From: Daphnia carinata
Taxonomy: Eukaryota; Arthropoda; Branchiopoda; Diplostraca; Daphniidae
NCBI RefSeq assembly: GCF_022539665.2
Contig: NC_081338.1
Coordinates: forward strand, 3,099,679-3,163,678
DNA length: 64,000 nt
Direction: 5' to 3'
Positions within the stretch are counted from its first letter, which is position 1, and each line of letters begins with the position of its first letter. The translations under genes were made by a program, and so were the position numbers. Below the pieces are notes generated by a model. The model had not been told where the DNA came from, did no database searches, and saw nothing but the letters and a program-made list of their open reading frames with translations. Shown here in pieces: positions 53,201-63,995 of the stretch.

Positions 53201-56200
53201 CCTATTCGCTCGTAGAGTTGTACGTGTACGTCATTCGATTAACTTTTTATGCATGGCGTAGCTCAAGTGGTTGGATGCCACCACACGAGTCCTTTGACAT
53301 TTCCAAACTTTAATTTTGGCAACAACGCACACAAAAAAAAATCGAAATAGCGTTGGAAGCTTTTCAAATATTTACCACGACTTTATTTTACGTATTTACA
53401 TCGAGGCGTATGTTTGTAGAAGCTGTTGGCGTACACAACACGTATACCAATTGAGATGGTCGCGCTAAAGAGACACAAGGAAGAGCAGCTCTTCTGTTAA
53501 ATAGATAACACCAAATGTATATAAGAATATAGCGTATATGTATAGGCAAAAACCACAGAGGCCATATAGAATCATTTGGGAACACACACACACAAAAAAA
53601 AAGGGGGGCACTCCAAATGTTCTTTTTTTTTTTCTCGTGCAATAATATAACGCAATCCCACCAGGAAATCTTATCAGACTTTGGTGCTGTATATATGTGT
53701 GGGTTGTGCATATATATATATATATATATATAAACGGGAATGGTGTTCTCCTAACTGTGTGCCCTTTTTCGTTTAAAATGATTTACAGGCAAAGCATACA
53801 TGGCCCAATGGTAAATATATATATATACCTAATAGAATAGATACGTAATTAAGTCTATATATACACACACGCACACACACGTGCGCTGTATATACGCTAA
53901 AGGCTTTGCACACATTTTTCGTACGAAGAAATTACAAGAATCAATTACGGTCTTACGGAAAAACAGCAAATCGTGCTGACCTTCATTTTCATTGATTACG
54001 TCCGAGTGTGCATCGAATTTGATCAAATCAAAAGTACGTGGAAACGTTATGTAAACCTTGTGCTATATAACTGAAGGCCTGATGCGCATCAACCAGCACT
54101 CCGTGATTGCAGATCTTGCATGTGCACATTTTGCCGATTGGGGTCAAGCCAATTGAATTATGGACAAGACTATATCTATATGGCCTGTACTTACATACAA
54201 CTACATCTGTCAAAGACAAAAGCATCTACATCGATCGCGTGTCTATACCATAGATATGTACTTTTGTTTCCGTCTGCTTGTTTTTGCAGACTTTTGTTCG
54301 TGACCCGGTGACTTTCTAATTAGGACCAGCTTTCGACGAACTGTCTCGCCAACGAGCTTATTAGTGTTTACATTGTGTGTAGGGACGTTCGTAGGGCTGA
54401 ACATTTTTTCAAGATGCAGTAAGTGAATTTGTTTGATTGTAGACGTTGGGTATATACGATATATGGGCCTAGTTACGGTAGCAGCACTTGGCCCAAGGCA
54501 AATGTCAATTGCACGTTGTTTGTTGTCAACAGCAATTTGTCCTGCAGTTATTTCAAGCTTACCTTTTGTTTTGGCTTTGTCCTTCCTCTATTTGATTGGA
54601 GGAGAGAAAAAAAATCGAAAGTTCAACTGAGGCTCTCTCGCTCTCTTTCTAAATCCAGTCTCAAAAAGGTAATAGAGTCCATGGGATCTTATGTGCCCTC
54701 AGCAGTATATAGAGCTCAATTGGATGTTGTGTAAAAAAAAAAGTCAACTGCTAGCGCAGCAATTGTTTTTGATGAATTCCGTGCTTTATAACAATTCAAT
54801 GTCCTTCTATTTAAGCTCTTGCCGTACAAGTCAAATACCAATCGCCGTCAAAGCTCAATCTTTTTACTTCTATTGGCTTTTATTTTCCAATTTGTACCAG
54901 GTACCCTGATGCGATCCGGCTTTTTCTTAAAACTATAGTCTTCAGCAAAAGGTTCCTATCGTTTTTCTTCAATGTACTGTACATGTAGTGTCTTGTGAGA
55001 TGACTAAGTCACCACCGGCCGTCCTGTCTAATTGGCTACAGGAGACAATCAAGCGAAACAATTGTATCTACACGTTGGAAGAGTACATCGCTCTCGTCTT
55101 CGCATTTGAACTTTTCTAGAATTTACACGTCTCAAGAGCGAAAAATAGATCTTCTTGTCCCTAATTTTGTCCCGTTCTTTGCTGTGCACATTCCCCTCGT
55201 TATGCGGACTCTTTCGGCGGGTTTCACGTTACTCGCTAATAAGCGCACCGTCGCCAACTCGTCGCAGGTTTAGACGTGACATCGTCTTTGCCAGATGATG
55301 ACCCATTGCGTTCCTGTTCTCCTATAATTAACTTTTATCTTGTACAACAGGCTACGGCATATATATACTCCTGTACATACGTTGTCTAGTGAAACATAAG
55401 GTGCAATTTAAAATGACTTGCGTCGTCGATGTAAAGAATCGTATTCCTTGCGGGACTTATGTCCTTCTTCTGTCGAACGAGTTGAGGGCAAGAATAGCAA
55501 ACGTGTAGTGGAACACGATAAATATAGCTGGGGATTATGAAATATGAGATATTAACTACGTTTGAACTCTCCGGTTTGCTTCAGGATGTGTTCGATTTGC
55601 CTGAAGGTGGACGCTAGATGGCAGAGAAATGAATCTTCCTGCCTTGTTTTCTTTGGTTTTCGTTTTTTTTTTTGTTATAAACTACATAATTGAAGTGACA
55701 CTTTAATGGCGAAATGCTTTTGCATTAAGCGCTTGCGTGACACGATGAATTACCGTTTCTCTATACTCTTATAATTTCTGCATAGATGAACAACTATTTG
55801 TTTTCCGTGAAATCCTAATTAATATCCTGTAGATTAATCAGTTCACTTTTACAATATGAATACACGATAGAAACAGGCTCTAAAAGATTGGCAATTTTTC
55901 AATATTTAATTATTAAATCCGATCGTGACTGTTTGATCAGGTATTAATTATCATTTGGTGATGGACGACTTTTAATTGACGAGTGTACAGAAAGAACCTT
56001 TTTCCCTTAAGAGCCGCAGTGTCCTTGTCAAACATTCAAAATTTTCTATAATGGCAATGAAAGTTATACAAGAAGAAGCCCTTTCCCGGTGGTCGTCTTT
56101 TGCAGGCATTAAATTAACCGACAAATCCATTCAAATTAAGGTAGTTAAATGAATACGTGTCGCCTAGTTTCATGTAGTTTATTATTCATGTCCACACCTG

Positions 56201-56929
56201 TCCTTATCGCCTCAAGTGATTGCCTTTCTCCTTTGTCACCTTTTGTTTGTTTTTTCCTCCCTACACCCTGTTGTTTGGTTCCGAGAAATCGCTAATTTTC
56301 TGAGAAATTGACAGCGCTCCGGGAAGGAGGGGACAAAAAATTCATGTTGACCGTTTCTTTTTTCTTTTCAATCACGTGCCTTTCATTACCCAGCCTCTAC
56401 CTGAAAGACATTATGGTTGAAAATTGAGGTAGGTTGGTTAAACGACTTGTGCCACATCAGATCAGTTCGGTTTCTGTCTCGCTCAGTTGTTGGAAGGCTG
56501 CGTCTTGTCTCACGTGTTCTGCCCGTGGATGTTTGATATATTAGGGTAGGCCTATTCTGGTTTTCCATTTGATGTGTCCATGCTTTGTTTGTTTTGTTTT
56601 TTTTTGTTTTTTTTTTCAGTTTTTCTTTTATGCTTATTTGAAATGCAAGATTAACATCAATGGATTTTATTCCGGTATGCTTATGTAACGTACATTGCTT
56701 TAGCGTAACTTTTATTGATTGAAACAGCTTTTTTATTTTAATGTTCAATAATGTATTCGTCCTTAGTGGCATGTTTTTAAATCGATAAATAAGTGGATCA
56801 ATAAATAAGGAATAAATAGTAATTTTTTCCTAATTTAACTAGCTCATAGATTTGAGGAGGTTGAATAACTGTAATATACCATAAATTAAATTACGATTGA
56901 TAATTTTCCATATTTGAGCTTACAGGAAA
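50273..56929. other. Gene-poor spacer
   Basis: No supported gene. It contains (TA)n at 53710-53732, short CA tracts near 53863-53880 and scattered T-runs. A tRNA-like A-box near 53257-53275 lacks the rest of a tRNA. Frames at 54.4-54.9 kb have no domain. Confidence 0.45.
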
Positions 56930-57211
56930 TTAATAAGAGCGGGCAGGTGCCATGTAAGCAGAGGCTCGATGCGCAGCCGGTTGGTAGGCAGGTGCCCTGT
57001 AAGCAGGGGCTTGATAAACAGGAGCTCTGTACATTGGAGCTTGATATACAGGAGCTCTGTAAGCAGGGGCCTGGTAAGCAGGGGCCTGGTAAGCAGGGGC
57101 CTGGTAAGCAGGAGCTCTGTAAGCAGGGGCCTGCCTATAGCCATAGCCGGGCTCAGCAATGGCGATCGTAATAGCAGCCAAGAAGCAAACAGTGAAACTG
57201 AGGATGGACAT
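56930..57211 (-). CDS. Small secreted APAY-repeat protein (cuticular type)
   Basis: Predicted 93-residue secreted protein. The signal peptide covers about residues 1-19 (MSILSFTVCFLAAITIAIA). The rest is about thirteen copies of a five-residue unit AP(A/V/M)Y(Q/R), ending PARSY. Low-complexity Ala/Pro/Tyr proteins of this kind are common among arthropod cuticular and other extracellular-matrix proteins; it has no chitin-binding R&R domain. The start is the ATG directly after the splice acceptor (GTGAAAG then ATG). A noncoding first exon ends at 57311 before GTATAT, so the leader intron is 57212-57310. It is a sister of the gene at 58468-58764, with a similar signal peptide, leader and intron position. 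The exact role is unknown. Confidence 0.8.
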   Translation of the reverse strand: MSILSFTVCFLAAITIAIAEPGYGYRQAPAYRAPAYQAPAYQAPAYQAPAYRAPVYQAPMYRAPVYQAPAYRAPAYQPAAHRASAYMAPARSY

Positions 57212-57392
57212 CTTTCACGTACAAAGTTATGGTATGTCAATTTTCAATAGGAAACAAGAGTTGCAATATCTATTATGAAGTATAATTTAGGGTTGTACAA
57301 TGTTATATACCTTTTGATGAGAAAATAGGATTTGATTTGAATCTAAATGTGGAGTAGCAGGTTGACGATGCTGGAACAGAATGAGACAACAG

Positions 57393-57400
57393 CTTTTATA
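57393..57400 (-). promoter_or_regulatory. TATA box of the APAY-repeat gene
   Basis: TATAAAAG on the minus strand. Transcription should begin near 57365-57370. The leader exon then runs to 57311 and contains GTTCCAGCATCGTCAACCTG, closely matching the leader of the sister gene. Confidence 0.7.
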
Positions 57401-57402
57401 CT

Positions 57403-58467
57403 CTTCCACCTAATGCGTTTGTCCAGCTGCGTGTTATCGTCTCACGTATGGATGTATTCCAATTAGAAGATCGAGGCCAGCACGGGTTATTGACATTAAA
57501 GAGGTAGTTTCATATGTCCATAGGTCAATGACACATTTCAGAGTGTACAAGAATTTCTTGATTTCTAATAGCTCGAAGGCTGACGGCATATCGACGTTTG
57601 GTTTGGTTCCCTATTTCTTTTCTTTTAATGATGTCATGTGTTTTAACAGAGCATTGATTTTAATTGTTTTGTATTTCAGAGAGAAAGTTCAGCCTTCCAA
57701 TCGTACTGTTCGACCTATTTGTTTATGTAACAATACGAGTAATTTGTTCAAAGGTTAGTAAAACCAAAAATGATGACTTGTTTTGATTGATTTTTTCGTT
57801 TTGTTTGTTAGCAATACAGCAGCAACAGTTGGCCTAGTTGATTGGCATAAGACTGCAGCACTCGCTTGACATTCGCGTTCTCTACGTGATTGGGTTCGAT
57901 AAAGGTTCCATGAAATCGCAAGTAATTAAAGCCATCGTAAAATAGCTAGGAAAGCAACGTTTTTGGTAAACCTATGCTATGATCTCATTCAATAATTAGC
58001 AGCCAATAGAAATTCAATCCGCTTTCATTTGAGTCAAAATGAGACGGTCTCTAATGCACGCAATCATGTAATTATTGCCCATTAGATGTTGAAGGTTTAT
58101 GGTTGAAAATTCGAATTATTTTGCTTTCAGTTTGATACTATAGACCGATTTCATAGGCATCGCCAAGTTTTATGCCCACCGATTGCATTTAAGCAATTTA
58201 TTAACTAAAACTGCCACCATTCGAAACTATATCTATTTGCGCATCATATCGCACTTGTCTTCGATTATCAAGGGATACGTTGCGTGTAGTCGGATGCAGA
58301 ACTTTAACAATAGATAGGCAATTGCCTCTGATTTTTGGTTAAATATTTATTAAAATCATCTGATAAAACTAAAATTACTTGAAAACATAAATAGACGAGA
58401 TTTGTCGATTTTCATTTCTTTTAGGGGCATGGCTCAAGGTATTGGTAAAAATCAGTTTGGCAGAAAA
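57403..58467. other. Spacer between the two PAY-repeat genes
   Basis: About 1.06 kb with no supported coding exon. The open frame 57528-57758 (plus) has no recognisable features. The right end includes the 3' flank of the second gene. Confidence 0.55.
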
Positions 58468-58764
58468 CTAGTAAGCTGAATCTGCTTTATATGAAGGTGC
58501 AGGTGCCATGTAAGCAGGAGGCTGGTAAGCAGGAGGCTGGTAAGCAGGAGGCTGGTAAGCAGGAGGCTGGTAAGCAGGAGGCTGGTAAGCAGGAGGCTGG
58601 TACGCAGGAGGTTGGTAAGCAGGAGCCTTGTAGGCAGGTGCCTGATACGCCGGAGCTTTGTAGACCGGAGCTTGGTAAGCCATTGCCGGCCTGTATCCAG
58701 TTGGTTCACCAGCGACGGTCATGACAACAGCCAAGAAGCACACAAGGAAATTGGTGATGGACAT
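58468..58764 (-). CDS. Small secreted QPPAY-repeat protein (cuticular type)
   Basis: Predicted 98-residue secreted protein. The signal peptide covers about residues 1-19 (MSITNFLVCFLAVVMTVAG). Then come AP-Y units with Q or K, about seven near-identical QPPAY units and the tail APSYKADSAY. The start is the ATG immediately after the acceptor CATCACAG. An upstream in-frame ATG at 58789-58791 falls in the intron and was not used. The leader exon ends at 58861 before GTACAC, giving an intron of 58765-58860. Paralogue of 56930-57211, on the same strand about 1.3 kb away; together they look like a recent tandem duplication. No R&R chitin-binding domain is present; an extracellular-matrix role is inferred from composition and secretion only. 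Confidence 0.8.
   Translation of the reverse strand: MSITNFLVCFLAVVMTVAGEPTGYRPAMAYQAPVYKAPAYQAPAYKAPAYQPPAYQPPAYQPPAYQPPAYQPPAYQPPAYQPPAYMAPAPSYKADSAY
58511..58615 (-). repeat. Coding 15-bp tandem repeat
   Basis: Six identical copies of the unit taagcaggaggctgg (plus-strand spelling) at 58511-58600, followed by one copy with two changes (58601-58615). Each unit encodes one PPAYQ. Identity at synonymous sites points to recent expansion or gene conversion. Confidence 0.95.
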
Positions 58765-58957
58765 CTGTGATGGTGGTGTAACAGAACTCATTAGACGAAC
58801 TGAGATGGTAAAATTATTTAAAAACTTGATATTCTAAATTATACTTTGAGAATTGTGTACCTTTAGGGCTGAAATGAAAAAAACAGAGCTGAATCTGAGG
58901 AGTGATGAGGTGGTAGACCGTCAGGTTGAAGATACTGGAACATAGTGATACCAATCG

Positions 58958-58965
58958 TATTTATA
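58958..58965 (-). promoter_or_regulatory. TATA box of the QPPAY-repeat gene
   Basis: TATAAATA on the minus strand. The leader exon would run from about 58930 to 58861. It contains ATGTTCCAGTATCTTCAACC, a short upstream frame that ends in TAA before the donor. Confidence 0.65.
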
Positions 58966-58966
58966 C

Positions 58967-60699
58967 TGTACAGAGTCGTGTGAGCGTTAGTTGCTATTCA
59001 GGCATACAATTACTGCAAACTCGAGAGATGTACGTTTCACCTCTAAGACGAAGGCCAACGGAAGTCATTGACATCATATTTTGTCATGGTGAAGGAAATC
59101 GTGGAAAACAAAGGTGAATCGAATCAAGGCCAAAATCATTAGGAAGTGACTGGGGTTAACGATTCGTACGGAAACGCAAAGACAAGAACTGCATTTCCGA
59201 TTTAGCCAACGCGAGGCCTATTATCAGTATCTTCCACAAGGTTAGCAATAATTAGTTATGTGGAACTGCCATTTTCCGATCAGCTTTTTTTACGTCTTGT
59301 CTTTCGACCTTGCATATCTTACCATTATCTACACTTTTGTGTATGCAGTCCGATTTCAATCAACATCTTCTCATTTAGTATTACAAGTTGTCAGGAAACG
59401 GAACTACGATCTGTGGATGCCAGTTCCCTTTCGTGTCTAAAGATCGTATTCCGTCGCTACGGACAAGTTAATCACTTACTGATACGTCTAGCGAATGAAG
59501 CCCGTGTTATTTGCCTAGAATTCTTGGATCATTTTTCCATCAATCGTTCGGCAACAATCGCATTACCCGATTTTGATTCCGATCCCTCTTTCCAGAGACC
59601 CTCTGTCTGTCTTCCTTGAATATAGATTGAGTTGAGCTAGATTTGATTGTAACACCTCTCTTTGTCGCAGAAAACTCGTTTGACGGTTTACTTTCGCGAA
59701 GAGCTTCACGGCATTTCAAAAATCATCTTCGACTGACGCAATATCGAGTACGTTTCGATTGCGGAGATGGATGGATGAGTTTGTTTGTATGAGGCGTTTC
59801 TTTCCATTTCATGAATAGAAATACCTATAGCGTGTCAGACTATGCACCATCATTCACGTACCAAGAAAGTGTTTGATTTCGAAGAACAGAGGTAAAAAGT
59901 CAACTGCAATTCTGACAATTGGCACGGATTGAACGAATAACTAAAAAGGAGGTAATTTAATAGAGGATTGGAATATGCTCATAACAGTTATATGGAATCT
60001 GTTATGATCATAAAGTAATCAGTAAAAGTAAAGCTTGAAAAAAAATTATATCAAACCTCATCGGGTATATTCGAAACCTTCTAGCGCGTGGCAGCTATTG
60101 CACGCAATGATCTAATCATTACTAATTTGCATTAGACTTTTATTCTTCTTGCTGTAACTTCCGATACGGGAGTCGGTTAATCATTTGGATGAGCGCTGTC
60201 AAATCCAACATCGTCAAATGACTTTCCGTTGGGCATTTTTTACACTGAACTCCATATTTCCGCATTAGGTCATTTAGGGTGAATTAATTAGGAACAGGAA
60301 GCATCATCCAGCTTTTGGGATTGCTCCTTTTGTTACGTGTGTTTTCCCACATTTCAAGGAAAGCTTTGCCTCTTGCCTCTGGCCAGCCCCGGAGATGATG
60401 AGACGATCCCAGAAATTTTTTTTTTTTTTTTTTTAATGTTGGTTGCACAACCCTTGCCCTATCTTACATAAGTGGAGTAAAGGGTTAGGTAACGAAATGA
60501 AAAAAAAAAACACAAACAATTGAAAGTCGAAATTGGTTAGCAGAACCGTCAGCATTTCTGCCAGCATGACGTAATGCTACAAGATTGCTTAAAACTTATT
60601 TTCGTGCTGTGAAATGTGATCTTTACTTAGTACAACATAGACGTGATCACGCCACGAACAAACCTTTCAGCCAAATAGCCTTTCCAGCACTATTCACCT
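58967..60699. other. Spacer with no supported gene
   Basis: Divergent intergenic region between the minus-strand repeat gene and the plus-strand coiled-coil gene. The open frames at 59258-59619 have no recognisable domain or splice support. T-run at about 60418-60434. Confidence 0.5.
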
Positions 60700-60706
60700 T
60701 ATAAAG
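60700..60706 (+). promoter_or_regulatory. TATA box of the secreted coiled-coil gene
   Basis: TATAAAG on the plus strand. Transcription would start near 60728-60732, inside a first exon that ends at 60783 (GAAAA then GTAAGT). An ATG at 60716 lies between the TATA box and the expected start site and so is probably not transcribed. Confidence 0.55.
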
Positions 60707-61148
60707 CAGTTGAAAATGTCGTTGCCAAATCCGAAATACAAGAAGGATAACTACATACGGCGCTTGAACATCCTCGTAGAAAAGTAAGTTCTTTTATGTT
60801 ATTAAACATATAGGGCCATTAGATGTTTTCTCGTTACCGGCCGTTTTTTACGTAAATAGTGTTTAATCAACTGTTCCATGCCAACACCAGACATCGATTT
60901 CAAATAATTCGTTATAGTTTCAAGTTTCTGTCGTGACTAATCTAGCACGCTGCCCAACAGCCATACTACCTTTAAGACACCCGCTTGAGAAAACCGATAC
61001 GTTCTTTAACTAAATTAGTACGTTTCTTCAAAGCAAAATCTTACGTTCAGTCGAAGTGCCTTAAATTGCCATTGGAAAATTGCGTTAGTCTTGACTTGAG
61101 AGCCAGCACATGCCTTTGTTCCTGGTGATTCAAAAAAACAGCCTAAAC

Positions 61149-62220
61149 ATGGCCAACGAAATCTTCATGTTGAGCTTGGCTATTATAGCAGCTCTGTCTG
61201 TGACGGACTCTGTGGAAGTCGGACCAGATAGACTACTCAGTACCCTTTACGAGAAATCGTTTCAAGATGAGGATTGCTTCAATCAGTTCAAAGCCGAACT
61301 TTCCGATTTCTCCAGAAAATTAAAGCCGCCGAAAAAGCGAACGATGTACGTAAATAGAGAAAGAGATGTAATTCTAGTATAATTAAAACACCGGACTATG
61401 TGTCAATCATCTTGATTTTTTTTTATTAGACCGTCATTCATCCTATTGGAAAAGAGGCAGAAGAGATCATCGATAGCGTAAGACACGCGCCTTTTTTTTT
61501 TTGCGAACTCTTCATTTAAATGTTCTGTTTACCTCATAGAAAGTAAATGTCATGATGGGGAATTGCAGTGGAGCTTCGTTTCAAGTTTCACCGTTCGTCG
61601 TTACACACGTAATTCAGATTTTCTAAATTGAGAGTTAGGTGTTGCTACGTTGAGCTGTTGAGCATTACTAACATAATCTACGGTTCGTTCGTGTTGTTTG
61701 TACATGCAGATGAACAAAGATGGGAGGAATTTTTATGTTGAGCAACTGATTATTCAAAAAATTGTAATAAAGGTAGCGTTCCCTTTTAACTTAAAACATC
61801 GTAGCCATCAAAGAAGCGTTTATTGTTTTCTAGCCCATCTTAATTTTGGATCAATCTGACGTCAGACAAATGCAAGTTCTTGCGGGTAGAATCAACGAAA
61901 CGTTGGGAGACAAGCTGATAATCGAAAGAACCAATGAAAAGACATCAAAGGAGTTGGACACCCACGAAATTGAAATACGGAATCTGGAAGCAGAGTTACG
62001 AAACGCGACCGCAGATCGAGATGTTCATGCAGCTGAGGGGAAAATACATCACGACGCTTTCTTAGAAGTCTACAACGTGTTGAAGATTGAGAATGACAAA
62101 TTCGACGAATTAAAGGCTATAGTTGATTACATTATACCTAAGGCTTGTGGATGTCAAATGTGTAGGTTTAACCAAATTCCGAATTGGACTAACTTTTTGG
62201 CAGCTAGGTCGCCTAAATAG
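61149..62220 (+). CDS. Secreted coiled-coil protein of unknown function
   Basis: Coding exons 61149-61349, 61430-61477, 61540-61608, 61710-61772 and 61834-62220, all phase 0. They total 768 nt, giving 255 residues plus TAG. The signal peptide covers about residues 1-20 (MANEIFMLSLAIIAALSVTD). The middle exons are short. The last exon encodes a charged helical region (about residues 140-220) with heptad-like spacing, for example ELDTHEIEIRNLEAELRNAT, and then a short Cys cluster, ACGCQMC. I do not recognise a family. A probably noncoding first exon ends at 60783, and exon 2 begins at 61142 after AAAAACAG. If the ATG at 60716 were used, the frame would stay open into this protein and add 26 residues (MSLPNPKYKK start), burying the signal peptide. 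The TATA position argues against that. Confidence 0.72.
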
Positions 62221-62732
62221 CCTAACTACGTACCATCAAGCCGGACGACGGTTGTTGTTCCACTAAAATTAATAACTGTTTTTTCTTCGTAAATTGTGCA
62301 TACAGACATATTCGCCTATTGCGCTATGTCCATTATCATCGGCCTTGGGCATGTAATCGACTTGTCTTTGGATAACTATAATTCCTCAAAAATAGTATTA
62401 CGTGCTATCCCTCATTGTTGTTGACAACAGAGTTGTGCGTATCGTCATGGACGTAAGCCTTCATAAAACGGTCTGGTATTCACAGCATTTTGCTTAGTTT
62501 CATGTCGTTCTTGAATCGCGTTACATTTACCTTATCGTCTAACGTGTTCGAACCCACTCGAAGCAACACCTGTTTAAGTACAATACATTTCATGCTTACA
62601 CGGTACGTAGCCCTAACCCTTAAAGACAAATTGTGACACATTACGTCATTGTCTGAAGGGTTGGTGAACTTTTCTTTTACAGTTATTAAAGAATCCGCTA
62701 TTCTCTTTGCATTCATCAGAGTAAAAAGGAAG
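62221..62732. other. Spacer upstream of the Pro/Tyr-rich gene
   Basis: No supported gene. A pyrimidine-rich stretch and CATCAG at about 62710-62720 may be the acceptor of a leader intron for the next gene. No TATA box was found. Confidence 0.4.
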
Positions 62733-63241
62733 ATGTCGATAGTCAATGTCGTTCTATGTTTGTTAGCGCTTGCCCGGACAGCTTTCAGTGAGCCGGCCAT
62801 TAAACATAAGCAACACGTTTATATGAAACAGCTTTATCGTCCAGCTGCAAGCTACCTGCTACCTGTGCATAGAGTCCTGCATATTACCCGGCTTATGGGA
62901 CTCCAGTTTACTACTCTCCACCTACGTACTACCCTCCTCCGCCTTACTACGCTCCCCCAGCTCGTTACTCTGCTCCAGCCCAGCCTGCTATTCGCTATCC
63001 TACACCAGTCCAGCCAACTGTTCGCTATCCTGTACCAGTTCAGCCTCCTACTCGCTATTCTACACCAGTTCAGCCTCCTACACCAGCTTACTACCCTCAG
63101 CCGGATAGCTACTTTCGTTCAACTTACTCCGCTGTCACTGCCCAGCACCCTTACCCTGCTGACTACCCTTACTACCCACCTGGTCCTCCGCATCTTTCCT
63201 CCGCTCACTACCCTTCTGCAGTTTATACGCTGCACACATAG
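62733..63241 (+). pseudogene. Secreted Pro/Tyr-rich protein gene with an apparent frameshift
   Basis: The ATG at 62733 starts a signal peptide (MSIVNVVLCLLALARTAFS) followed by EPAIKHKQHVYMKQLYRPAA, the same secretory layout as the nearby PAY-repeat genes. At about 62871-62874 (AGAG) the sensible reading jumps. From 62873 to the TAG at 63239-63241 another frame encodes a strongly Pro/Tyr-rich tail: SPAYYPAYGTP, then YSPPTYYPPPPYYAPP, and repeats such as RYPTPVQP, RYPVPVQP and RYSTPVQP. The signal-peptide frame itself stays open to 63260 but becomes a Leu/Thr-rich string that looks like an out-of-frame repeat. Two bases too many in AGAG, or one base missing nearby, would explain this. It may be a real null allele, an assembly error or an unrecognised splice. 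I give no restored protein. Confidence 0.6.
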
Positions 63242-63987
63242 TATTCTTCCTTTTTCTTAATGAGAACGTATTGCACAAAACTCTAACGTCCTTAGTTTAA
63301 TGAAAACAACAAAAAACACAAATTAAATGCTGTGTGTTAGATCCTCTTTCGTGTGCTGTCCGTTTCGCTAACTAAAATATTATGTTTCTCAGTCAACCAC
63401 TTAAAGATTAACGGTAGTCTTGCAGCTCTAATGCAAAAGCGAGCTAACCTAACTCTGTATCAAGATTACTACAACAATACAAGTATCGGATTCAAAATTC
63501 GAATGCAAATTAGCAGTAATTAGATTGTTGCGTGCATTACCTGGTATATGATAGACGGTTTCAAAAATCCGATGCGGTCTCCTATGATTTTACAAGTTTT
63601 ACTTTTATCCATTGCTTTATACGACTTATTTGACAACACATTTTTTATGAACGTCGCGAGCTCATTTCATTCCTGTATTGAATAACCCCCTTCTCTAGTA
63701 ACTACTCTGCGTGCGGAAAATTTTATTTTGAAGCGAAAGTGCACCCAATTATGTTTTAATAACTTTTCAAATGTGTTATGATCGCTGCAGTTGTCGTTGG
63801 AAATCACTCAGTTCTATGCCAGTCGGAAATGATCGCACAGAAAAATGAAGAGTGACAGGTTGTTAGCATCCGCAGACCGTAGCTCCGTTTCCTGACAGGT
63901 TGCCAAACCAGATGAGAAGACGTTGACTGAAATCGAATTGCATATACAAAGTGCGGATAATCATAAGATATATAAGATCGAAAGACG
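63242..63987. other. Spacer to the right edge
   Basis: No supported coding exon. The decamer TGACAGGTTG occurs twice, near 63854 and 63892. Confidence 0.5.
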
Positions 63988-63995
63988 TATAAAAG
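63988..63995 (+). promoter_or_regulatory. TATA box at the window edge
   Basis: TATAAAAG on the plus strand, preceded by a moderately GC-balanced region. It is identical to the TATA box of the APAY-repeat gene. It may drive another plus-strand member of the small secreted-protein cluster lying beyond the window. Confidence 0.4.

Noticed and set aside
53255..53330. tRNA-like sequence (GGCGTAGCTCAAGTGGTTGGATGCC)
   Set aside because: It resembles a tRNA D-arm and A-box, but no T-arm (GGTTCGAATCC type), acceptor stem or anticodon stem follows. Probably chance or a remote tRNA-derived fragment.
56914..57250. Plus-strand frames and a second minus-strand frame (LLTRP repeats)
   Set aside because: Shadows of the APAY-repeat gene; only the minus frame starting at 57211 has a clean signal peptide.
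58491..58724. Plus-strand frame rich in KQEAG repeats
   Set aside because: Complement of the QPPAY-repeat coding sequence, without a signal peptide or splice support; periodic repeats keep several frames open.
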